Source: Clostridia bacterium
GTDB lineage: Bacteria; Bacillota; Clostridia; Christensenellales; UBA1242
Direction of reading: 5' to 3'
Assembly (NCBI GenBank): GCA_017553065.1
Contig: JAFZND010000135.1
Location: 1-5,020 of the forward strand
DNA: 5,020 nucleotides
This document shows positions 1 to 5,020 of the stretch, piece by piece. The position numbers were made by a program, and so were the translations under genes. Within the stretch, counting starts at the first letter, position 1, and every line of letters starts with the position of its first letter. The notes below the pieces were generated by a model that was not told the DNA's origin, searched no databases, and saw nothing but the letters and a program-made list of their open reading frames with translations.

Positions 1-44
1 AGCGTGCTAAGAACACTGCCGCCACCTAATACTTTTTCTATCAT
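1..44 (-). CDS. Start of a gene cut by the window edge, probably transcription-repair coupling factor Mfd
   Basis: An ATG at 44-42 lies one base after the pth stop codon and opens a frame reading MIEKVLGGGSVLST before the window ends. Fourteen complete codons are too few to recognise a family. The Mfd suggestion rests only on context: in many Bacillota mfd follows pth directly or after one small gene. Mfd is an ATP-dependent DNA translocase that removes stalled RNA polymerase and recruits UvrA. There is no clear Shine-Dalgarno sequence in the roughly 20 bases before the ATG (they are A/T-rich), so the start may depend on translational coupling to pth, or the true start may lie further in, outside the window. 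That a gene continues here is fairly likely; its identity is a guess. Confidence 0.45.
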   Translation of the reverse strand, partial: MIEKVLGGGSVLST

Positions 45-45
45 T

Positions 46-606
46 TTAATAATTGTTTATATCAATTCGTTCCACATCACCCTTAAATGAAATAAAAGCA
101 TCAATTACTTTTACTATTTTTTGTTTTTCATTTTCGAGTAATGTCATATTATCTTTTGAAACTTTGCTTAAAACAAAATCTTTTAGGTCTTTTTTTTCAT
201 CGCGCCCAATACCAACTCGCAACCTACTAAATTTTTCGGTACCAAGAAGCTCCACAATATTTCTCATACCATTGTGTGTGCCCGCACTGCCACTTTTCCT
301 TATTCTAATTGCACCAAATGGTAAATCAATATCATCATATACCACTATTAACTTATCTGGTGGTAATTTTAATTTATTCACACATTCAGCAACACTTACA
401 CCACTAAGATTCATATAAGTTGTTGGTTTTAAAATAATTACTTTTTCATCACCAATAAAAGTCTCTGCATACATTGCATGATATTTGGACTTGGAAAAAC
501 TTGCTCCATGGCTGGAAGCAAAAGCATCTACACACATGTAGCCCATGTTGTGATAAGTATTCTCGTATTCTTTACCAGGATTGCCAAGACCAACTACTAC
601 TATCAT
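46..606 (-). CDS. pth: Peptidyl-tRNA hydrolase
   Basis: Cytosolic esterase that cleaves peptidyl-tRNA released by drop-off from the ribosome, recycling the tRNA; usually essential in bacteria. The 186-residue product has the normal length for bacterial Pth and is full length. It opens with the family signature VVGLGNPGKEY, followed by the catalytic His in TYHNMG (His19). Other active-site positions are visible: Asn9 in GLGNPG, Asn66 in KPTTYMNLSG, Asp91 in VYDDIDLP (partner of the catalytic His) and Asn112 in GTHNG. Two small departures from the common pattern are Tyr before the catalytic His (often Arg) and Thr in GTHNG (often GGHNG). The start is well fixed: ATG at 606-604 has AAGGAG eight bases upstream and begins at the conserved first beta-strand. 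It lies one base after the stop of the GlmU-like gene and one base before the next start, so it is probably co-transcribed and translationally coupled. Confidence 0.97.
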   Translation of the reverse strand: MIVVVGLGNPGKEYENTYHNMGYMCVDAFASSHGASFSKSKYHAMYAETFIGDEKVIILKPTTYMNLSGVSVAECVNKLKLPPDKLIVVYDDIDLPFGAIRIRKSGSAGTHNGMRNIVELLGTEKFSRLRVGIGRDEKKDLKDFVLSKVSKDNMTLLENEKQKIVKVIDAFISFKGDVERIDINNY

Positions 607-607
607 G

Positions 608-1399
608 TTATTTCTCCTTATTACCTTTTACTGTTTGATTATCTAATAATTTTACACCATTTAATTCTGCAAATGGACCAATGTAACAATTCTTTCCAAT
701 GCGCGAATTAGTAATAATGCTATAACTTATGCAACTATCATTGCCTACAAAACTATCTTCAATCACATTGTTTTCTTTTAATATTACACCACTAGATATG
801 TGTGAATATCCTTTAATTACATTTCCACCAAATATCACTGCTCCGCCATCAATTTGAGCATCATAATCAATTTGAACTTTGCCAAGTATTTCAACGCCTA
901 GCGCATCAAATTTTGCAATTAACCTATTTTGAATAATTTTTGTTACTTGGCGCAACTGCGTTTTGTTTTCCACCAAATAAAAATCTTCAAAATCTTGTGT
1001 GTAAACATTGTCACACATAGGATTTGTTGCATTTTTTAGATATGAATTTTTTACAAAATATCCACCAGTAAATTTCACTAAATTTGCATTTTTAAAAATT
1101 GCATATTGAACAAGGTTTTGCATATTGCTAGCACTAAGTAGTGGCATATTACCGCCAATAACTATCGTGTAATCAAAAGTGCCACAATGATCTTTTGCAA
1201 TTTTAAAATAATCTTCATATTTATCAATTGTGGTGGTTGGATAATCGCATAGTGCATCCACCACAAAACTGCACATTTGCTTACCCAAAATCAAAGAATG
1301 AAAATCAAGTTTGGTATTTTTACCTTTGCACACAACTACTGCATTGCATGTAATTTCTTTTGTACGCACATTTGATTGTAATTGTGTTTGAAGTTGCAT
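608..1399 (-). CDS. GlmU-like protein with degenerate nucleotidyltransferase domain and truncated left-handed beta-helix (probable pseudoenzyme)
   Basis: GlmU makes UDP-N-acetylglucosamine using an N-terminal uridylyltransferase and a C-terminal left-handed beta-helix acetyltransferase, and is typically about 450 residues; this protein has 263. Residues 19-50 follow the GlmU start (AVVV...GK..., then LILGKQM like the usual KVAGKPM), but the nucleotide-binding LAAGxGTRM loop reads VCKGKNTKL. The IGGNMPLL segment (81-88) matches GlmU GDxPL, with Asn84 replacing the metal-binding Asp. Residues 143-170 (VENKTQLRQVTKII...NRLIAKFDALGVEIL) closely match the GlmU linker. Residues 171-246 are hexapeptide-repeat beta-helix ending at CYIGPFAEL, before the acetyltransferase His and acetyl-CoA site. 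The pyrophosphorylase core is also shortened. Both activities are therefore probably lost, yet the frame is intact and the gene is tightly embedded (ATG overlaps the tadA stop as TAATG; strong SD), so it is probably expressed. A regulatory, scaffolding or sugar-nucleotide-sensing role is possible but unproven. The relationship to GlmU is fairly sure; the function is unknown. Confidence 0.8.
   Translation of the reverse strand: MQLQTQLQSNVRTKEITCNAVVVCKGKNTKLDFHSLILGKQMCSFVVDALCDYPTTTIDKYEDYFKIAKDHCGTFDYTIVIGGNMPLLSASNMQNLVQYAIFKNANLVKFTGGYFVKNSYLKNATNPMCDNVYTQDFEDFYLVENKTQLRQVTKIIQNRLIAKFDALGVEILGKVQIDYDAQIDGGAVIFGGNVIKGYSHISSGVILKENNVIEDSFVGNDSCISYSIITNSRIGKNCYIGPFAELNGVKLLDNQTVKGNKEK
614..619 (-). 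promoter_or_regulatory. Ribosome binding site of pth, inside the upstream gene's last codons
   Basis: The minus strand reads AAGGAGAAATAACATG. The AAGGAG is formed by the Lys-Glu codons at the very end of the GlmU-like gene, whose TAA is separated from the pth ATG by a single C. Ribosomes finishing the upstream gene therefore cover the pth start, favouring coupled translation. Confidence 0.85.
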
Positions 1400-1833
1400 T
1401 ATTCTCTAATCTCCTTAAAAAATTTTGTTAGCAGTGCGCTACATTCTTTTTCCATCACGCCACCTACGAATTCTGCCTGGTGATTAAATGGCATACCTTC
1501 CACATATTTCACGCTTTCAAATCTTTTATCGTATGCACCAAAATATATGTGCTCAATTCGCGCACTAAGTATTGCCCCAAGACACATTACACATGGCTCA
1601 AATGTAACATACATTTCGCAACCTTCAAGTCTAAAATCTTTTAGTTTTTTGCTTGCTTTTGATATTGCAATAATTTCTGCATGCTTGGTACTGTCTTTTA
1701 ATTTTGTTTTTTTATTATATGCCTTAGATATTACTTTGCCATTTTTTACAATTACTGCACCTACAGGCACATCGCCATGCAAATATGCTTTGTGTGCCAA
1801 TTCTAAGGCTAGTTGCATATATTTTGTATCCAT
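1399..1833 (-). CDS. tadA: tRNA-specific adenosine deaminase (tRNA-Arg A34 to inosine)
   Basis: Zinc-dependent deaminase that converts the wobble adenosine of tRNA-Arg(ACG) to inosine so that one tRNA reads CGU, CGC and CGA; essential in most bacteria. The 144-residue protein is a complete single cytidine-deaminase-fold domain of usual TadA length. It shows the N-terminal MQLALELAHKA helix, DVPVGAVIV (21-29), the KHAEI motif with zinc ligand His51 and proton-shuttling Glu53, and EPCVMCLGAI with zinc ligands Cys81 and Cys84. ARIEHIYFGAYD (91-102) also fits the family. The ATG at 1833-1831 gives the expected N-terminus and comes three bases after the rlmH stop. No Shine-Dalgarno sequence is visible before it, suggesting reinitiation after rlmH. 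Guanine or cytosine deaminases share the fold, but the PCVMC context and length favour TadA. Confidence 0.95.
   Translation of the reverse strand: MDTKYMQLALELAHKAYLHGDVPVGAVIVKNGKVISKAYNKKTKLKDSTKHAEIIAISKASKKLKDFRLEGCEMYVTFEPCVMCLGAILSARIEHIYFGAYDKRFESVKYVEGMPFNHQAEFVGGVMEKECSALLTKFFKEIRE
1411..1416 (-). promoter_or_regulatory. Ribosome binding site of the GlmU-like gene
   Basis: AAGGAG on the minus strand, within the last codons of tadA, 11 bases before the ATG at 1399-1397. The spacing is slightly long but the match is strong, and the start overlaps the tadA stop (TAATG). This supports the ATG that gives a 12- to 15-residue polar leader before the first beta-strand. Confidence 0.7.
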
Positions 1834-1836
1834 AAT

Positions 1837-2307
1837 TTATTTGTGATATGTAATATTTTTTGATATTGTTGTAGCTCTATAAAGTTGTTCTAGTAGTATT
1901 ACTCGCATCAATTGGTGTGGAAAAGTAAAATCAGAAAAGCTGAGTAAATAATCTGCACTTTTTCTAAACTCTTCTGTAAGTCCATAACTACCACCAATTA
2001 CAAAAGTGACTGTACTGGTGATTTGACTTAGTTTATCTAATTTTTCACTAAACTCTTCGCTAGTCAATTTTTTGCCAACTTTATCTAATGCAATTACATA
2101 ACCCTTTATTTGTTTTTGTAAATTAGCACATTCTTGTTTTTTGACATTTTCTATATCTGCATCACTTGGATTTTTAGGAACTCTTGCTTCTGGAACCTCT
2201 ATGATGCACACCTTGTCAAAACGGGATAATCTTGTAGCATATTCATGTACTGCTTGAGTATAATAATCTTCTTTAATTGTGCCCACGCAAACTATCAAAC
2301 AATTCAT
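1837..2307 (-). CDS. rlmH: 23S rRNA (pseudouridine-1915-N3)-methyltransferase RlmH
   Basis: SPOUT-family, SAM-dependent methyltransferase that modifies pseudouridine 1915 in helix 69 of 23S rRNA on assembled 70S ribosomes. The 156-residue protein is the usual RlmH length. Visible family marks are the opening CLIVCVGTIKEDYY, VIALDKVGKKLTSEEF (71-86), the SAM-binding knot region FVIGGSYGLTEE (102-113), FPHQLMRVILLEQLYRA (129-145) and the invariant C-terminal TYHK. The start chosen is ATG at 2307-2305, which matches the family N-terminus; an in-frame TTG at 2328-2326 would add seven residues that do not fit. The ATG lies one base after the TAG of the upstream CPBP gene. In Bacillus, rlmH (yydA) lies just downstream of an HtrA-type protease gene; here two membrane protease genes separate them. 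Confidence 0.97.
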   Translation of the reverse strand: MNCLIVCVGTIKEDYYTQAVHEYATRLSRFDKVCIIEVPEARVPKNPSDADIENVKKQECANLQKQIKGYVIALDKVGKKLTSEEFSEKLDKLSQITSTVTFVIGGSYGLTEEFRKSADYLLSFSDFTFPHQLMRVILLEQLYRATTISKNITYHK

Positions 2308-2308
2308 A

Positions 2309-3454
2309 CTAGATAAACCCCCACACAAATGTAAATAATGTCACCAAAAATCCCAGTATGAAACTGCCCACTAAAAATAAATTATCTTTTGATGTAGATT
2401 TATATACACTTGTTTGTTTTGGCATAACCGCACTAAGCGGATTTTTCATTTCTTCATATTCAAGATTTAGCATTGTATTTGTTGCAAGCATTGCCCTAAT
2501 TGTTTGATTTCTATCTATCACAACTGGAGCATTGCGCACATCATAACTGCTAGACTCATAGGCATTGCCGATTGCCTTATTTACCTTTCGCAAAATTGCC
2601 TGCTTATACAAAATTGTCACAAGCCATAATAATATCACAACCACCAAAATGAGTGCCACGGTAATTACAAGAATTACCACATACATGTTCATCTTTTTAA
2701 ATAATTCATTAAATGCATTGTAGAAGTTACCAAGTGGCCACCCGTTTGCCTGAGCATAATCTAAGTAAACGGAAATAAAGTTGTTGGTAAAGTGAACAAG
2801 AATTGCTGGCCAAATATTCTTTGCAACAACAGACACATAACCCATAATAAGACCAAGCACAATTGCATAACTTACTTGGTTAATGTTGAAGTGCAACAAA
2901 CCAAACAAAACTGAACTCATAATAATAGATTTTGTAAATCCCATGTGTTTGGTGCCTTGAAGCAACAAACCACGATGCATAAATTCTTCACACATTGCTG
3001 GCAATACAGCTACAAGCAAAATGTCTAAAAAGAAATTAGGAATGCTGTAATCTGGTATTGCACCAGATGAAAATACTAGTGGTGATTGATATCCTGTAAA
3101 TTGAATAATACCAGTAAAGAACGTGCTGACAATAATATTGATAAAGAATGTGAGCACACCCATAAACAAACTAGTAAAAACTATTGGCCAAGTAAGTTTG
3201 AAATAGTTGCATGTTTTAAAAACACTTGTAGGCGTTACTTTTATCATGCGACAATACAAATACATTGGCAACAAAAACATAAGGCCCACTTGGATGAGCA
3301 CTGTGTAAAACACATCGCTCCATCGTGATCCATCCATATACATAAAACCATGTGATGCTAGTATTCGCACTATGCAAAATAACACCATGCATATAAAGTA
3401 TATCATGTATGTTTTGTATATTGATTTGCCCTTTTGCTCTGGTATGTACTCCAT
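2309..3454 (-). CDS. CPBP family intramembrane metalloprotease, second of a tandem pair
   Basis: Member of the CPBP (CAAX protease and bacteriocin-processing, Abi/Rce1-like) family: polytopic membrane proteases, many without known substrates. The 381-residue protein carries all three signature motifs: EEFMHR (Glu156, Glu157, Arg161), FGLLH (Phe184, His188) and HFTNN (His221, Asn225), so the active site looks intact. Hydrophobic segments lie near 15-34, 49-70, 89-115, 141-155, 174-190, 196-231 and 256-284. A hydrophilic stretch of about 70 residues (285-357) follows, then a last membrane segment at 358-380 ending at the C-terminus; this tail is longer than a bare CPBP domain needs. The ATG has AGAGG six bases upstream and comes 14 bases after the stop of the first CPBP gene. 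Motif positions nearly coincide with those of its neighbour, suggesting tandem duplication. Substrate unknown; envelope protein processing or antimicrobial-peptide self-immunity are possibilities known for the family. Confidence 0.9.
   Translation of the reverse strand: MEYIPEQKGKSIYKTYMIYFICMVLFCIVRILASHGFMYMDGSRWSDVFYTVLIQVGLMFLLPMYLYCRMIKVTPTSVFKTCNYFKLTWPIVFTSLFMGVLTFFINIIVSTFFTGIIQFTGYQSPLVFSSGAIPDYSIPNFFLDILLVAVLPAMCEEFMHRGLLLQGTKHMGFTKSIIMSSVLFGLLHFNINQVSYAIVLGLIMGYVSVVAKNIWPAILVHFTNNFISVYLDYAQANGWPLGNFYNAFNELFKKMNMYVVILVITVALILVVVILLWLVTILYKQAILRKVNKAIGNAYESSSYDVRNAPVVIDRNQTIRAMLATNTMLNLEYEEMKNPLSAVMPKQTSVYKSTSKDNLFLVGSFILGFLVTLFTFVWGFI
2318..2322 (-). promoter_or_regulatory. Weak, G-rich ribosome binding site candidate for rlmH
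   Basis: The minus strand has GGGGG ending 10 bases before the ATG at 2307. It is a poor anti-SD match but the only purine-rich block in range, and it lies inside the last codons of the upstream CPBP gene. Together with the one-base gap between TAG and ATG it supports coupled translation from the ATG rather than the upstream TTG. Confidence 0.4.
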
Positions 3455-3460
3455 TATTAT

Positions 3461-3465
3461 CCTCT
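3461..3465 (-). promoter_or_regulatory. Ribosome binding site of the second CPBP gene
   Basis: AGAGG on the minus strand, six bases before the ATG at 3454-3452, in the 14-base gap after the first CPBP gene. It fixes this start. Confidence 0.65.
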
Positions 3466-3468
3466 AAA

Positions 3469-4461
3469 CTAAATATTTAACCAGCCCGTAATTGTGTTTG
3501 TAATCCATATCACTGTAGCAACAATTATCGACATATAGAAATAGCCATTTTCAACACTATTTTGCGCTTTAGTAAAATTAAATACATTGTCTTTTACTAT
3601 TATATTCTCAGGTGCCGTCTTTGTATGTTTGTATTTATTCATTAAATACAAAATACACAATATAAGCATAACACCTGCAACAAATATAAGAGTATATAAT
3701 AGTATATTCCACCCGTAATGTGACATTATTGCATTGCCTTCCACTAAATACATACTATTTGTTAGTGATAATGTAATAATAACTGCGTTGTTAAGCAAAT
3801 GCATTACCACTGAATACATTATACTACCCGTAACATAAGCAAGAATAGTTAGAATCAATCCCAAAATTAGTTGATAGAAAAATTGATTTAATGAACCATG
3901 CATTAGTGTAAATAGTATTGCAACCATTACCACGCTTGCTTTTACGCTGTGTTTAGTTAAAAATCCATTAAGCATAACTCTTCTATAAATTAATTCTTCT
4001 GCAATTGCTGGAAGTATTGCATAACCAATAAACCCAAAACAAATGCGCCACCATGTGTCCATATTGTAAGTTAAGTCATTATTTGCATTGTAACCTAACT
4101 TTTGCAAAAGCACGCTTATCCAATTTGTTATAGGCGCAATGGCAAACACGCATATTCCCGCAAATAATATTGCAATTAACAAATACAAAATATTAAACTT
4201 TGGTTTTTGCCAAATTTTGATACTATTCTTTTTATGATAAAAAAAGTAAAATAGCAAATAACATAGTGGTGTAATTACTATTGCAACAAAACTTGCTGCA
4301 CGAGTTTGGGTAAACTCCCCATATTTCATACCTACAAGTGAGGCAATTATCATAAATAAAAGTGATACTGCCACTATAATGACGCAACGTATTGATATTA
4401 CATACATATAATTTTTATTTGCGTCTAGGCATGTGTAATTGTTTCGAATTTCGTGCTGCAT
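3469..4461 (-). CDS. CPBP family intramembrane metalloprotease, first of a tandem pair
   Basis: A 330-residue polytopic membrane protein with the complete CPBP active-site set: EELIYR (Glu155, Glu156, Arg160), FTLMH (Phe184, His188) and HLLNN (His221, Asn225). These residues coordinate metal and activate water in Rce1-type proteases. Hydrophobic segments occur near 19-46, 54-75, 90-113, 138-153, 174-190, 192-235 and 251-274; a hydrophilic loop of about 30 residues (275-305) then leads to a final membrane segment (306-328) at the extreme C-terminus. The downstream neighbour has the same plan with a longer loop. The ATG is supported by GGAG five bases upstream. It is the first gene after the htrA terminator and so probably the head of the operon running to pth and beyond. 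Overall sequence identity to its neighbour looks low outside the motifs, so any duplication is old. Substrate unknown. Confidence 0.9.
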   Translation of the reverse strand: MQHEIRNNYTCLDANKNYMYVISIRCVIIVAVSLLFMIIASLVGMKYGEFTQTRAASFVAIVITPLCYLLFYFFYHKKNSIKIWQKPKFNILYLLIAILFAGICVFAIAPITNWISVLLQKLGYNANNDLTYNMDTWWRICFGFIGYAILPAIAEELIYRRVMLNGFLTKHSVKASVVMVAILFTLMHGSLNQFFYQLILGLILTILAYVTGSIMYSVVMHLLNNAVIITLSLTNSMYLVEGNAIMSHYGWNILLYTLIFVAGVMLILCILYLMNKYKHTKTAPENIIVKDNVFNFTKAQNSVENGYFYMSIIVATVIWITNTITGWLNI

Positions 4462-4466
4462 ATTGT

Positions 4467-4470
4467 CTCC
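4467..4470 (-). promoter_or_regulatory. Ribosome binding site of the first CPBP gene
   Basis: GGAG followed by ACAAT and the ATG at 4461-4459 on the minus strand. Good spacing (five bases). Another ATG overlapping this site (4473-4471) is in a different frame. Confidence 0.7.
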
Positions 4471-4492
4471 ATAGTATTATAATTACAGCTTT

Positions 4493-4521
4493 ATTTTATA
4501 ATATAAATAAAATAAAAGCAA
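4493..4521 (-). promoter_or_regulatory. Candidate sigma-A promoter for the CPBP-rlmH-tadA-pth operon
   Basis: Minus strand: TTGCTT (4521-4516), a 17-base spacer, then TAAAAT (4498-4493). The -10 box matches the consensus at five of six positions and the -35 box at three of six. Initiation would fall near 4486, leaving a leader of about 25 bases that keeps the GGAG site. The surrounding sequence is nearly all A/T, so other registers (for example TATTAT paired with an overlapping TTGCTT, spacer 16) are also possible. A promoter somewhere in this gap is likely because a terminator lies upstream; the exact boxes are tentative. Confidence 0.4.
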
Positions 4522-4537
4522 GCAAACAATAGCACAC

Positions 4538-4564
4538 AAAAAAGCAGTAATTTAATTACTGCTT
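4538..4564 (-). terminator. Rho-independent terminator of the htrA gene
   Basis: A perfect inverted repeat with ten-base arms (4564-4555 and 4551-4542, AAGCAGTAAT and its complement) and a three-base loop is followed on the minus strand by a run of six T (4543-4538), two of which overlap the end of the stem. The other strand has no T-run, so it should work only for leftward transcription. The ascending arm contains the last two codons and the TAA stop of htrA. The stem has only three G:C pairs, so termination may be partial. Confidence 0.7.
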
Positions 4565-5020
4565 AATAGTTGTATGTGGATTTGTAACCAAATTTATATA
4601 ACTTTCTTTGTAAATGCCACCCTGCACGAAACCAATTTTTATTTCATCACCCACATTGGTTTTAAATAATTCATCCCTAAGGTCAAGCATATTTGTAATT
4701 TTTCTACCATTAAATTTGGTAATCACATCTCCATTTTTTACTCCGCTTTCCTTAAGTGGACTATTTTCGTTTATATCCAAGATATAAACGCCATTACTTA
4801 AATGTGTATCACCATAATAGCATGCTATCTCGCTATCATATCCATAAACCCCAAGATATGGCGCCACATAATCATCATTTTTTATTATATTTGAAAGTAA
4901 TGATTGTATGCTTTTGCTAGGGATAGCAAATCCTATACCTTCGCCACCGCTTATTTTTAATGTGTTTATTCCCACCACTTCGCCTTTTGCATTAATAAGT
5001 GGGCCACCCGAATTACCAGG
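4556..5020 (-). CDS. HtrA/DegP-type serine protease, C-terminal part with PDZ domain (5' end outside the window)
   Basis: HtrA proteases degrade or refold damaged proteins outside the cytoplasm; Gram-positive members are usually anchored by one N-terminal membrane helix. The visible 154 residues, reading in from the window edge without a stop, begin with PGNSGGPLIN, the catalytic-serine motif of trypsin-like HtrA (Ser is the fourth visible residue). VVGINTLKI and GIGFAIPS, family landmarks of the protease domain's end, follow. A single PDZ domain spans about 54-146, starting with the YLGV carboxylate-binding strand and including the SPLKESGVKNGDVITKFNG core. The protein ends eight residues after the PDZ. 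The His and Asp of the triad and the N-terminus are off the window. The GTG at 4978 lies inside the conserved domain and is not a start. In Bacillus an HtrA-type gene (yyxA/htrC) ends the walRK-yyc cluster just before rlmH; the same order, with two inserted genes, is seen here. Confidence 0.96.
   Translation of the reverse strand, partial: PGNSGGPLINAKGEVVGINTLKISGGEGIGFAIPSKSIQSLLSNIIKNDDYVAPYLGVYGYDSEIACYYGDTHLSNGVYILDINENSPLKESGVKNGDVITKFNGRKITNMLDLRDELFKTNVGDEIKIGFVQGGIYKESYINLVTNPHTTIKQ

Noticed and set aside
53..711. Plus-strand open frames opposite pth (53-418 and 478-711)
   Set aside because: They lie antisense to the unmistakable pth gene and its start region, encode low-complexity Ser/Leu/Ile-rich peptides with no recognisable domain, and are explained by the scarcity of stops opposite an AT-rich gene.
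608..1399. Calling the GlmU-like gene a pseudogene
   Set aside because: The frame is uninterrupted, has a strong ribosome binding site, overlaps tadA and keeps regular hexapeptide repeats; loss of catalytic residues fits a retained pseudoenzyme better than random decay.
1547..1846. Plus-strand open frame opposite tadA
   Set aside because: Antisense to the conserved zinc-site region of TadA; no recognisable motif, so treated as a shadow.
2305..2328. TTG at 2328-2326 as the start of rlmH
   Set aside because: It would add MCGGLSS before the conserved N-terminus, overlap the upstream gene by 20 bases and has no ribosome binding site; the ATG at 2307 matches the family length of about 156.
3086..3328. 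Plus-strand open frame opposite the second CPBP gene
   Set aside because: Antisense to a membrane-protein coding region, Lys/His-rich with no family resemblance.
2309..4461. CPBP pair as a bacteriocin immunity or processing locus
   Set aside because: No short double-glycine leader peptide, bacteriocin precursor, ABC transporter or regulator gene is seen nearby; the neighbours are housekeeping genes.
4476..4481. Perfect TATAAT on the minus strand as the -10 box of the CPBP operon
   Set aside because: Initiation would fall near 4469, removing or splitting the GGAG ribosome binding site, and no acceptable -35 lies 16-18 bases upstream.
1..5020. A new defence, mobile or CRISPR-like system
   Set aside because: No spaced repeats, transposase, integrase, attachment-site repeats, toxin-antitoxin pair or phage gene can be seen; nearly all the sequence is accounted for by one operon of recognisable genes.

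Overview
The window is a compact, AT-rich stretch in which every supported gene lies on the minus strand, so transcription runs from high to low coordinates. Strong AAGGAG/GGAG-type ribosome binding sites, the standard genetic code (Trp is TGG; visible stops are TAA and TAG) and the gene neighbourhoods point to a low-GC Bacillota, most likely an uncultured clostridial-type anaerobe. That taxonomic placement is inferred from gene order and base composition, not demonstrated.

In transcription order: (1) the 3' part of an HtrA/DegP-type serine protease (4556-5020), containing the catalytic GNSGGP motif and one PDZ domain and ending in an intrinsic terminator; (2) a 94-base intergenic region (4462-4555), the only real gap in the window, holding that terminator and a candidate promoter; (3) two consecutive CPBP (CAAX protease/bacteriocin-processing) intramembrane proteases (3469-4461 and 2309-3454) with the same layout, which look like an old tandem duplication; (4) rlmH, the 23S rRNA pseudouridine-1915 methyltransferase (1837-2307); (5) tadA, the tRNA adenosine-34 deaminase (1399-1833); (6) a shrunken GlmU-like protein (608-1399) that appears to have lost both GlmU active sites; (7) pth, peptidyl-tRNA hydrolase (46-606); (8) the first 14 codons of another gene (1-44), probably mfd by synteny.

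From the first CPBP gene onwards the genes are separated by 14 bases or fewer, several by a single base or overlapping, so they probably form one operon. The content mixes envelope proteolysis (HtrA plus two membrane proteases) with translation upkeep (RlmH on the ribosome, TadA on tRNA-Arg, Pth recycling peptidyl-tRNA). The order looks like a join of two neighbourhoods known from Bacillota: htrA-rlmH (as downstream of walRK/yyc in Bacillus) and glmU-...-pth-mfd.

The most notable item is the GlmU-like pseudoenzyme, which sits close to where glmU would be in the Bacillus arrangement. I see no CRISPR array, insertion sequence, tRNA, rRNA or phage feature, and no convincing new defence or mobile system. 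There is no gene-free stretch longer than 300 bases.
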